From positions 1-13,684 of the forward strand of contig JAITIB010000125.1 of NCBI GenBank assembly GCA_031279675.1: a stretch of DNA of 13,684 bases, in the 5' to 3' direction. Origin of the DNA: Puniceicoccales bacterium (lineage in GTDB: Bacteria; Verrucomicrobiota; Verrucomicrobiia; Opitutales; UBA953). Positions 1 through 6,725 of the stretch are shown piece after piece (position 1 is the first letter of the stretch; each line of letters starts with the position of its first letter). The notes beneath the pieces are model-generated. The model did no database searches and was not told the DNA's origin. It saw only the letters and a list, made by a program, of their open reading frames with translations. A program made the translations under genes and the position numbers.

Positions 1-275
1 GAATCTGACACGACAAACGGAAAGCTTCGGAGCATCGGCCCCGCCCGCGATCGCCGGGGAGGCTACTTCAATCCATTGCAACGCTGTCCATGCGGGAGAG
101 GGTATAGGGAGTTTTTTCACGAGGAGTTCGAGTTAAGGTGAAAGAATGTTACAAGTCGCTGGATGGGTTATACCCCGGTGTCAAGGCAAAGTTGCGTGGT
201 GGGTGAATTTTTATGAAAATTTTTCTGGGGTGGCGAGGTGCTTATGAGTGTGGTAAGGGGGGGGTGGGGTGGGGG

Positions 276-293
276 CGGCGACTGAAGTCGCCG
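276..293. repeat. REP-like short palindrome
   Basis: CGGCGACT (276-283) is followed by AA-centred symmetry and its exact reverse complement AGTCGCCG (286-293). This gives an 8-bp arm or, allowing for a real loop, about 7 bp with a 4-base loop. It lies in a G-rich non-coding stretch, 51 bases beyond the groESL terminator. No T-run follows on either strand, so it is not an obvious terminator. Short GC-rich intergenic palindromes of this kind are often scattered REP-type elements, but only one copy is visible here, so the repeat nature is inferred. Confidence 0.45.
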
Positions 294-343
294 TTCCGAT
301 TGTTGCAAGGGCGTGCGGTGGTGAGGGGGGGTGTGGGGGCATT

Positions 344-375
344 AAAAAAACGGCGCCGTTTGGGCGGCGCCGTTT
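344..375 (-). terminator. Intrinsic terminator of groES-groEL
   Basis: A perfect 11-bp stem is formed by 348-358 (AAACGGCGCCG) and 365-375 (CGGCGCCGTTT) around a 6-base loop. Read on the minus strand, the hairpin runs straight into seven T residues (350-344). It lies 30 bases past the groEL stop codon. This is a textbook Rho-independent terminator for the minus-strand operon. The half-stem CGGCGCCG is itself a palindrome. Confidence 0.93.
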
Positions 376-404
376 CTGTTGATTGGTTGTTGTCCGGGCT
401 TGGC

Positions 405-2036
405 TTAGTAATCCATGTCACCGCCGTGGGACGGGGCGGCTGGTGCGGGCTTGTCCTCGGGAAGATCTGTGATGAGGGCTTCCGTGGTGAGGAGCAGACC
501 TGCGACCGAGGCAGCGTTGAGCAGGGCGGTGCGGGTGACTTTGGTTGGGTCCACGACGCCGGCTGCGACGAGGTCTTCGTATTCGCCAGTGGCAACGTTG
601 TAACCGGTGTTGCCCTTGGATTTGAGGACTTCCTTGACGACGAGGGAGCCTTCGACGCCTGCGTTTTCACACAGGATGCGGAGGGGTTCCTCGATGGCTT
701 TGCGGACGATGGTGGCGCCTGTTTTCTCGTCGCCTTCGAGTTTTGCGATGGTGTTGTCAATGGCCTTGAGCGTGCGCAGGAGAGCGACACCGCCGCCCGG
801 GATGATGCCTTCCTCGACGGCGGCACGTGTGGCGTGCAGGGCGTCGTCCACGCGGTCTTTCTTTTCCTTGAGCTCTGTTTCGGTGGCTGCGCCGACTTGG
901 ATGACTGCGACGCCGCCCGCGAGTTTGGCGAGGCGTTCCTGAAGTTTTTCGCGGTCGTAGTCCGAGGTGGTTTCCTCGATTTGACGGCGGATGACCTTGA
1001 CGCGGCCCTGGATGTCGGCGGGTTTGCCCGCGCCTTCGATGATGGTGGTGTTTTCCTTGTCCACGACGACGCGTTTTGCGCGTCCGAGGTCGGCGAGCTT
1101 GACGGATTCGAGTTTGATGCCGAGGTCGTCCGTGATGAATTTACCGCCGGTGAGGACGGCGATGTCTTCCATGATGGCTTTGCGGCGGTCACCGAAGCCG
1201 GGCGATTTCACGGCGACGACGTTGATGGTGCCGCGGAGTTTGTTCACGACGAGCGTGGCGAGGGCTTCGCCGTCGATGTCCTCGGCGATGACGAGGAGGG
1301 GCTTGCCGGCCTTGGAGACTTCCTGAAGCACGGGGAGGAGGTCCTTGAGGCTGCTGATTTTCTTTTCAAAGAGGAGGATGTATGCGTCCTCAATGACGGC
1401 CTCAAGGGATTCCTGGTTGGTGGCGAAGTAGGGGGAGAGGTAGCCCTTGTCGAATTGCATGCCTTCGACGACGTCGAGGGTGGTTTCGATGGTTTTGGCT
1501 TCCTCGACGGTGATGGTGCCGTCCTTGCCCACTTTGTCCATGGCCTCGGCAATGATGGTGCCGATGGATTCGTCCCAGTTTGCGGAGACTGTGGCGACTT
1601 GTTTGATTTCGTCGCGGGTTTTGATTTTTTTCGAGCTTGAGGCGAGGTCCGCGATGGCGGCCTCTGTGGCCTTGTCGATGCCGCGCTTGACGAAGATCGG
1701 GTTTGAGCCCGAGGCGACGCTTTTGAGGCCTTCGCGGTAGATGGCCTCGGCGAGGACGGTTGCGGTGGTGGTGCCGTCGCCCGCCTTGTCGGCGGTCTTG
1801 GAGGCGACTTCGCGGACCATTTGAGCGCCCATGTTTTCGTAGGGATCCTTCAGCTCAATTTCCTTGGCGACGGTGACGCCGTCCTTGGTGACTTTTGGAG
1901 CGCCGTATTTTTTGTCTATCATCACGTTGCGGCCTTTGGGGCCGAGTGTGACTTTGACTGCTTTGGTGAGGATGGAGACGCCGTTGAGCACTTTGCGACG
2001 CGCGGCTTCATCGAACAGGATTTGTTTTTTTGACAT
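405..2036 (-). CDS. groEL: Chaperonin GroEL (Hsp60), 60 kDa subunit
   Basis: This 543-residue protein is the ATP-driven folding chamber subunit, which works with GroES in the cytoplasm. The whole length follows the GroEL family. The nucleotide-site residues are present: D52 in the TKDGVTVAKEI segment, D87 in AGDGTTTATVL, and the late catalytic Asp in RVDDALHATRAAVEEG just before GIIPGGG. The start at 2036 gives the usual MSKKQILFDEAARR opening. No Shine-Dalgarno sequence precedes it. The C-terminus ends in HGGDMDY instead of the Gly-Gly-Met repeat tail of many GroELs. It lies 59 bases downstream of groES, in the usual order, and is followed by a strong terminator, so the two form a closed bicistronic operon. 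The long open frame on the opposite strand is a codon-bias artefact. Confidence 0.98.
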   Translation of the reverse strand: MSKKQILFDEAARRKVLNGVSILTKAVKVTLGPKGRNVMIDKKYGAPKVTKDGVTVAKEIELKDPYENMGAQMVREVASKTADKAGDGTTTATVLAEAIYREGLKSVASGSNPIFVKRGIDKATEAAIADLASSSKKIKTRDEIKQVATVSANWDESIGTIIAEAMDKVGKDGTITVEEAKTIETTLDVVEGMQFDKGYLSPYFATNQESLEAVIEDAYILLFEKKISSLKDLLPVLQEVSKAGKPLLVIAEDIDGEALATLVVNKLRGTINVVAVKSPGFGDRRKAIMEDIAVLTGGKFITDDLGIKLESVKLADLGRAKRVVVDKENTTIIEGAGKPADIQGRVKVIRRQIEETTSDYDREKLQERLAKLAGGVAVIQVGAATETELKEKKDRVDDALHATRAAVEEGIIPGGGVALLRTLKAIDNTIAKLEGDEKTGATIVRKAIEEPLRILCENAGVEGSLVVKEVLKSKGNTGYNVATGEYEDLVAAGVVDPTKVTRTALLNAASVAGLLLTTEALITDLPEDKPAPAAPSHGGDMDY

Positions 2037-2095
2037 GGTTGGTATGTGATGTGAGTTGTTGGTTATTGAGTTGGGAAGTTGTCCGGGTTGCGTGT

Positions 2096-2419
2096 TCAGC
2101 CGACGACGGCGAGGATTTCCTCTTCGCGCAGGAGGATGTATTCGATGTCGTCAACCTTGACTTCGGTGCCGGCGTATTTGCCGATGAGAACGGTGTCGCC
2201 GAGTTTGACGTCGAAGGCGACGGTTTTGCCGTCCTTGTCGGTTTTTCCGGTGCCGAGGGCAACGACTTTTGCTTCCTGCGGCTTTTCCTTTGCGGAGTCG
2301 GGGATGATGATCCCGCCCTTGACTTCTTCGTCCGCGTTGGAGCGCTGGAGGAGGACGCGGTCGCCGAGGGGCTGAACGCGCACTGAGTTGGTTTTGGTGG
2401 TTGGTTTTTCTTTGCTCAT
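2096..2419 (-). CDS. groES: Co-chaperonin GroES (Hsp10)
   Basis: The 107-residue protein is the lid of the GroEL chamber. After a Lys/Thr-rich leader it shows the family opening VRVQPLGDRVLLQR, the mobile-loop region ending in GGIIIPDSAKEKPQE, the VVALGTGK strand, the LGDTVLIGKYAGTEV segment and the typical end YILLREEEILAVVG. The frame stays open to 2482, but the chosen ATG at 2419 (MSKEKPTTK) matches the family; the 21 extra residues upstream do not. It is slightly longer than the usual 95-100 residues because of the N-terminal leader. No Shine-Dalgarno sequence is present upstream. It is the first gene of the groES-groEL operon and is transcribed away from the FkbH-like gene. Confidence 0.97.
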   Translation of the reverse strand: MSKEKPTTKTNSVRVQPLGDRVLLQRSNADEEVKGGIIIPDSAKEKPQEAKVVALGTGKTDKDGKTVAFDVKLGDTVLIGKYAGTEVKVDDIEYILLREEEILAVVG

Positions 2420-2687
2420 GGTTGTCTGAAAAGAAGAGGCTTCCCAAGCAAGCAATCGTGGTGCCAAAGGCTGTTCGATCACTTAATTCGCTTTAGTCCA
2501 ATGAGTTATGAATTTTTAATCTGACATTGGGATTGTGTTCGGGGAGGGTGCGCGGTGTCGTTTTGCGACATCTTGTCCCTTTTGTGTTGGAAGGCCCGTC
2601 ACAGCGCGTCACGGGGGTTGGGCGGTTGTTTTGCATGAATATCCGTGTTTTCTTTGGGGGCGGGATGTTGTAAGTCAGGTGCTCATT
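2420..2687. promoter_or_regulatory. Divergent intergenic region (groESL / fkbH-like)
   Basis: These 268 bases separate two divergent start codons and must hold promoters for both directions. The AT-rich part at about 2480-2532 is the likeliest place for the groES promoter, but I cannot pick convincing -35/-10 boxes. I do not see a CIRCE element (TTAGCACTC-N9-GAGTGCTAA), so HrcA control is not supported. On the fkbH side there are two small symmetric motifs. One is a TGTCG/CGACA inverted repeat around 2554-2568. The other is a 21-base element (2595-2615) in which CCCGT and ACGGG enclose two CGTCAC direct repeats spaced 10 bases apart, as an operator might be. Confidence 0.4.
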
Positions 2688-4919
2688 ATGGCAGTTGCGT
2701 TTTCGTTATCGGAAAAATCCCTGATGGCATTGGATGCGCGTGGTGTTTGCGCGCTGTTGCATGCGTGCCCGGTTGACGAGGTGGCGTCGGCGTTGTTGCC
2801 GGTTGTCGTCCGGTGGCGTCGCGTGGATCTTGGTGTGGTCCGGGCGTTTTTGGATTGCTGGGCCGTGTCGGCGCCGTCGGCGGAGCGGACGCGTGCATTG
2901 TGCGGGGCGGCGGGGGAGGGGAGTGTGCCGGCGCGCTGGTTGCTTGCGGAGCTGGCGCAGGGCGCGGGGGATGTTGCCGGGGCGTTGGAGCAATGGGATG
3001 CTGTCGTGGCGGCTGGCGGGGCGGGGCAGTTGGCTGCGGCGTTGCTTGCGCGGTCGCGGTTGCTGTTGCATGCAGGGGAAGTTGCCGGGGCGTTGGTTGC
3101 GTTGCGGGAGGCGTTGCGTTGCGGAGAGTTTGAGCAGGGGTTTGCCGTGCGCGCGGACAGGCTGTTTGCGCGGATTTTGGCGAAAACCCCCGGTGGCGTC
3201 GCGGGGCGTCCCTTGCGGATTGCCGTGCTGGGGTCGGGCACGACGGCGTTTCTTGCGCAGGCGGTGCGCGTGGCGGCGGTGCGCGACGGGTTTGCCCCGG
3301 TGGTTTACGAGGGGAGCTATGGGGCGTGGCGGCAGGAGATCCTTGACGGGGAGTCGGGGTTGTATGCGTTTGCGCCGGAGATCGTCCTTGTTGCGACGAG
3401 CTGGCGTGATGCGAATCTGCCCGATTTTTCGGCGTCGTCCGCGGATGCGTGCGCGGGGGTTGCGGGTGAGTTAAGGGGCTTGTGGGAGGTGTTGCTGTCG
3501 CGGGTTCCGTGCACGATTTTGCAAAATAATTTTGATGTGCCGTGGGATGATGCGGCGGGACATTTGGGAGGGGTCGAGCCGGGGGCGCGGGTGGCGTGCC
3601 TGAGGGAGTTGAACAGGGTGCTGGCGTCAACGGCGCCGAAGGGGGTTGTGGTGGTGGATGTGGACGGGGTGGCGGCACTGTGCGGGAAGGCCCGCTGGGC
3701 ATCGGCGAGGCAGTGGCACATGAGCAAGCAGCTTCCGGCGGCGGAGTGCCTCCCGGTGCTTGCGGATGTTTATCTGGGGGTGATTCGCGCGGTGGCGGGG
3801 CTGGCGCGCAAGGTGCTTGTGCTGGATTTGGACAATACCTTGTGGGCGGGGGTGATCGGGGAGGATGGGCTGGGCGGGATCCGTGTCGGGGCGCCGTCGG
3901 CGGAGGGGGAGGCACATGCGGCGTTGCAGCGGTATGCGCTGGAGTTGAAGGGCAGGGGGGTGTTGCTGGCGGTGTGTTCCAAAAATAACGAGGCGGATGC
4001 GCGACTGCCGTTCGAGAAACACGAGGGGATGGTTTTGCGGATGGACGATTTCGTGGCTTTTTCCGCGAATTGGGAGGACAAACCGTCCAATTTGCGCCGC
4101 ATGGCGAGGACGCTGAACCTGGGTGTGGACAGTTTTGTTTTCATCGACGACAACCCGGTGGAGCGTGCGTTGATGCGGAGGGAATTGCCCGAGGTGGCCG
4201 TTCCGGAGGTTGACGCGGCGGACCCGTCCGCGTTTGTGTCCATTTTGCACCGTGGGCGGTGGTTTGAGTCGCTGGCATTGTCCGCCGAGGACAAGGGGCG
4301 CCATGCGAGTTACAGGGCGAACGCGGAGCGTGTGGCGTTGCAGGCGGCGGCTGTGGACATGGGGGAGTTTTTGCGCCGCCTTGACATGCGTGTTTCGCGG
4401 GGGGCGTTTGGGGATGCGGTGTTTGACAGGGTGACGCAGTTGCTGGGCAAGACGAACCAGTTTAATTTGACGACGCGGCGGCATTCGCGCGAGCAGGTGC
4501 GGCAGTTTGCATCGGACGGGGGGACGTGGACGCAGTGGTTCCGCCTTGAGGATCGTTTTGGCGACAATGGGCTTGTCGGTGTCATGATTGCGACCTCGAT
4601 GGCGTCCGATGCGCAGGCGTGGGAGATAGACACGTTTTTGATGAGTTGCCGTGTGATCGGGCGGCGCATGGAGGACTACATGGCGGCGGTGTTGCTGGAC
4701 GCGGCGCGCGCGCGGGGGCTTCGGCGTGTGGTGGGGCGGTATTTCCCGACCGCGAAAAACGGCATGGTGGCGTCGCTCTACGAGCGGCTGGGTTTTGAAC
4801 GCGTTCCGGTGGCGTCGGCGGAGGCGGGGGGCGCCGGGACGTTTGTTTTTGACCTTGCGGTCAAGACGCCAATGATGCCGGATTGTTTCCAGACGGTTGT
4901 CACGGATGGGAACCGTTAA
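2688..4919 (+). CDS. FkbH-like HAD (subfamily IIIC)/GNAT protein with helical N-terminal extension
   Basis: FkbH-family proteins transfer and dephosphorylate a glyceryl unit from 1,3-bisphosphoglycerate onto an acyl carrier protein. Many family members of unknown substrate occur in polysaccharide and lipid clusters. In this 743-residue protein residues 1-170 are Ala/Leu-rich helices resembling degenerate TPRs. Residues 175-340 (opening RIAVLGSGTTAFL) look SGNH-like. The HAD core has motif I DLDNTLW (380-386), SKNNE (431-435), motif III Lys465 in NWEDKPSN and motif IV FIDDNPVER (485-493). After KTNQFNLTTRR comes a GNAT-like C-terminus (ID.FLMSCRVIGRRMEDY, ending near YERLGFERV). The ATG at 2688 follows a weak AGGTG; the frame is open from 2535 but upstream residues look untranslated. 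Codons end mostly in G, unlike the C-ending neighbours. No acyl carrier protein is nearby, so the substrate is unknown. Confidence 0.9.
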   Translation: MAVAFSLSEKSLMALDARGVCALLHACPVDEVASALLPVVVRWRRVDLGVVRAFLDCWAVSAPSAERTRALCGAAGEGSVPARWLLAELAQGAGDVAGALEQWDAVVAAGGAGQLAAALLARSRLLLHAGEVAGALVALREALRCGEFEQGFAVRADRLFARILAKTPGGVAGRPLRIAVLGSGTTAFLAQAVRVAAVRDGFAPVVYEGSYGAWRQEILDGESGLYAFAPEIVLVATSWRDANLPDFSASSADACAGVAGELRGLWEVLLSRVPCTILQNNFDVPWDDAAGHLGGVEPGARVACLRELNRVLASTAPKGVVVVDVDGVAALCGKARWASARQWHMSKQLPAAECLPVLADVYLGVIRAVAGLARKVLVLDLDNTLWAGVIGEDGLGGIRVGAPSAEGEAHAALQRYALELKGRGVLLAVCSKNNEADARLPFEKHEGMVLRMDDFVAFSANWEDKPSNLRRMARTLNLGVDSFVFIDDNPVERALMRRELPEVAVPEVDAADPSAFVSILHRGRWFESLALSAEDKGRHASYRANAERVALQAAAVDMGEFLRRLDMRVSRGAFGDAVFDRVTQLLGKTNQFNLTTRRHSREQVRQFASDGGTWTQWFRLEDRFGDNGLVGVMIATSMASDAQAWEIDTFLMSCRVIGRRMEDYMAAVLLDAARARGLRRVVGRYFPTAKNGMVASLYERLGFERVPVASAEAGGAGTFVFDLAVKTPMMPDCFQTVVTDGNR

Positions 4920-4955
4920 ACATCACTTGATTTTTTCACACATAAACAAACACGA

Positions 4956-5771
4956 ATGAAAGCCCGAAGGATATTTCTAATCGCAGGCGCCGTAGTCCTC
5001 GCTTTGGTGGTGGGGTTGGTCGCGTATGTCGCGCTGTTCACCCATGTCGAGCCACGGATCACCAAGCCCATAGCGGAGTTGATCCCGACCGGGGTTCAGC
5101 ACATGCCGCTGGCCAAGGATGAGCAGGCGCCCGCCATGGCGATCGTCCCGACGGGTGTCCCGGGGTGGGTGTCAAAGGACTTGCCTTTGGCGGAAACCGA
5201 GGCGATGAACGAGCAAGTTAACAAAATTTTGCAATTTGACCAATATGTTTACCGCCTCTACAAAAGCGGAGAAACGGAAATCACCTTCTATATTGCCTAT
5301 TGGCTGCCGGGAAAAGTCACCACGACCGACGCCGGTGTCCACAATCCGGATGCCTGCTGGGTGAATTCGGGCTGGGAATGCACGGAGCGCAAGTATGGCG
5401 TGAAATCAATGCTGGGAACACGTGAGATGAAGCCCTTTGAATATGGCGTTTACCAGCGCAAGGCCGACGGGAAGTCGTTCCGGCTCCCGGTAATTTTCTG
5501 GCATATTGTCGGAAATGAGGTGAATCGCTACGAGGCCCAGAAAATGGGCTGGCGCGATGGGTTGCTTGGGCGCATTGACCGGCTGCCGTTGTATTTGGGC
5601 GATCTGAAAAAATACGGGCTCAACCAAAGGCGCGAGCAACTGTTTGTCCGCATCACCTCCAACAAGCCGTTCAACGATGAGTTTTTCAAGGATGCGGACG
5701 TTGTCCGGCTGTTGCGGGTGCTGGAGCCTTTGGGAATTTTTGGGAATGCTGAGGCCGCGGGCAAACCTTGA
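4956..5771 (+). CDS. Exosortase-associated EpsI-family (DUF3485) protein
   Basis: This 271-residue protein has one N-terminal membrane anchor (about residues 6-29) and a domain predicted to lie outside the cytoplasmic membrane. It matches the EpsI/DUF3485 pattern: W..KDLPL, then a strand such as TEITFYIAYW, then the signature HNPDACWVNSGWE (H129, P131, C134, G139, W140) that corresponds to the H.PE.C....GW of the family. Family members accompany exosortases, either fused to them or as separate proteins, in exopolysaccharide and PEP-CTERM-type sorting clusters. Their exact chemistry is not settled. The gene begins 36 bases after the FkbH-like gene without a Shine-Dalgarno site and is probably co-transcribed with it. 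No exosortase lies within the window, so it is an orphan here. The signature is PDAC where PE.C is more common. Confidence 0.8.
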   Translation: MKARRIFLIAGAVVLALVVGLVAYVALFTHVEPRITKPIAELIPTGVQHMPLAKDEQAPAMAIVPTGVPGWVSKDLPLAETEAMNEQVNKILQFDQYVYRLYKSGETEITFYIAYWLPGKVTTTDAGVHNPDACWVNSGWECTERKYGVKSMLGTREMKPFEYGVYQRKADGKSFRLPVIFWHIVGNEVNRYEAQKMGWRDGLLGRIDRLPLYLGDLKKYGLNQRREQLFVRITSNKPFNDEFFKDADVVRLLRVLEPLGIFGNAEAAGKP

Positions 5772-5779
5772 GCAAAATC

Positions 5780-6391
5780 ATGAGTTTGCGAAAACATTGC
5801 GTCCTTGCTGGGAAAGCAAGCTCGTTTCCGGACAAAACGTTTGTTTGTGATTCAAATGCGCGGTCTTTCATGACATTCCTTTGTTTGAAGAGGAATTGGT
5901 TCGTCTCCCTGTCTCTGGTCTTTCATGTTGTTTTTCTTTTTTCCCTTGTCCCGCTGGCAATCTCGAAGACAGGCGGTTTTTATGTCGCATTGCCCGTCGC
6001 AACATTGATTTTTTCAATGGTTTTTGGGATTTTGGCTGTCTTGAGTGTTCGCCGGCCGAAGTGCAGCCAGTGTTCGGAAAGAATGAAAAAGGAATGGTTT
6101 TCCCTTGCATCCAATGAAAAGGCCCTGTTCTTTACGTGCGAGAAGGACAGGAGATATGTTGACGCTTTTCTGAAAAGAAAACCGGTCGTTAAAAATGAAA
6201 ATTCAAGGGCTGAAATATTTTTGATTCGATTCTTTCTGTTCGCATTGTTTTTTCCGTTCATCAACGCATTTTTTCTCTCTGTGTGTTTGTTTGCAAAGAG
6301 TGTGTCCGGCATGGACTTTGGACAACAAACATTCCTCCTGCTGTCTGGCGTTCCAGTGGCGTTGCTTGGAATGTATATTAACCCGGCATGA
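5780..6391 (+). CDS. Membrane protein of unknown function with a CxxC-x21-C loop
   Basis: I do not recognise the family. The 203-residue reading has four hydrophobic segments, at roughly 38-62, 67-89, 147-169 and 180-199. The loop between the second and third is hydrophilic and carries C95, C98 and C120 (PKCSQC, then FFTCEKDRRY), which resembles three ligands of a zinc ribbon with no obvious fourth Cys. The start is uncertain. A TTG at 5768 would overlap the epsI-family stop, ATG 5780 lies 8 bases after that stop, and ATG 5870 would give 173 residues starting MTFLCLKRNW. None has a Shine-Dalgarno site. A hairpin at 5804-5820 would favour 5870. Codon use is AT-rich (many AAA, TTT, GAA), unlike the flanking genes. 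The stop codon falls inside the left arm of the palindrome at 6375-6469. Confidence 0.6.
   Translation: MSLRKHCVLAGKASSFPDKTFVCDSNARSFMTFLCLKRNWFVSLSLVFHVVFLFSLVPLAISKTGGFYVALPVATLIFSMVFGILAVLSVRRPKCSQCSERMKKEWFSLASNEKALFFTCEKDRRYVDAFLKRKPVVKNENSRAEIFLIRFFLFALFFPFINAFFLSVCLFAKSVSGMDFGQQTFLLLSGVPVALLGMYINPA
5804..5820. other. Hairpin just after the EpsI-family gene
   Basis: CTTGCT (5804-5809) and AGCAAG (5815-5820) form a perfect 6-bp stem with a 5-base loop. A GTCC/GGAC pair further out (5801-5804 and about 5830-5833) may extend it imperfectly. The hairpin lies in the first codons of the following membrane gene if that gene starts at 5780, and in an untranslated leader if it starts at 5870. 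No pure T-run follows, so termination is doubtful. It could act as a processing or attenuation structure. Confidence 0.35.
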
Positions 6392-6469
6392 ATATATTTT
6401 ATCCGACACCCTGTATTTATCAGGGTTTGTCGCCGAAAAATTATAAATATAGACATGCCGGTTTAATAT
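6375..6469. repeat. 95-base imperfect palindrome with 16-base terminal inverted repeats
   Basis: The ends ATATTAACCCGGCATG (6375-6390) and CATGCCGGTTTAATAT (6454-6469) are reverse complements with one mismatch. Pairing continues inward: AT-rich arms (about 6391-6402 with 6440-6452), then CGACA/TGTCG and CCCTG/CAGGG around the loop TATTTAT (6414-6420), with a 2-base bulge. The left arm contains the stop codon of the upstream membrane gene; the right arm contains the first two bases of the ATG at 6468. It could be a MITE-like insertion, a repeat of the host genome, or an mRNA hairpin that hides the downstream start codon. No clear target-site duplication is visible outside the arms. Confidence 0.75.
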
Positions 6470-6725
6470 GACGTTTCCGGCGATCCTCGCAAATGCATTT
6501 GGGCTTGCATGTTTGTTCATGCTTGCAAAGGGCATGGCGATGAGGGTGTTTTTACTTTTGGCGGACGGTGTTCTTTTTTATTTTTCTTTGCAAATGTTTG
6601 GCATTGGCGAGCCGGTGCATGGTGAGCGCGCGCTCCACGTATTGATGTTTTCCTTGCTGACTGTTTTTCCCACGGCATTCGCGTTTTTTCTTTCGCGAAA
6701 ACATTTGATGCGGGAATCCCCATAA
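6468..6725 (+). CDS. Small membrane protein of unknown function
   Basis: I do not recognise this 85-residue protein. It has three hydrophobic stretches (about residues 4-20, 23-45 and 58-75) and only a short polar middle (GEPVHGERA), ending in SRKHLMRESP. A Lys/Arg-rich C-terminal end would sit in the cytoplasm by the positive-inside rule. It lacks a Shine-Dalgarno site, and its ATG begins within the right arm of the palindrome ending at 6469, so its translation may be coupled to opening of that hairpin. It shares the low GC of the preceding membrane gene and is likely part of the same transcript. Its size and lack of a known domain make it the least certain coding call in the window. Confidence 0.5.
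   Translation: MTFPAILANAFGLACLFMLAKGMAMRVFLLLADGVLFYFSLQMFGIGEPVHGERALHVLMFSLLTVFPTAFAFFLSRKHLMRESP

Larger units (their letters stand above)
1..404. other. Non-coding region downstream of groEL
   Basis: No gene can be supported here. The only open frames are short or run antisense through groEL. A 34-codon ATG frame beginning at 146 has no ribosome binding site and no recognisable product. Positions 245-340 are very G-rich on the plus strand. The stretch holds two clear structures, listed separately: a REP-like hairpin at 276-293 and the groESL terminator at 344-375. Near the left edge there is a GC-rich segment (about 38-62) with a weak 5-bp stem around the 8-base palindrome GCGATCGC. I found no tRNA fold. 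Confidence 0.6.

Noticed and set aside
100..212. Possible tRNA or small RNA near the left edge
   Set aside because: No cloverleaf or conserved tRNA boxes could be drawn; only a chance CCCCGG stretch.
213..1640. A 475-codon open frame on the plus strand
   Set aside because: It runs exactly antisense to groEL, has a low-complexity Asp/Gly/Phe-rich product typical of reversed high-GC codons, and no recognisable domain.
2535..2687. N-terminal extension of the FkbH-like protein by 51 residues
   Set aside because: The extra residues are Cys/Trp-rich and unlike a folded domain, and the ATG at 2688 has a weak ribosome site; the region is better explained as promoter DNA.
2686..3915. Long minus-strand frame opposite the FkbH-like gene
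   Set aside because: Its product is extremely Pro/Ala/Thr-rich, the reverse image of G-ending codons; no motif is present.
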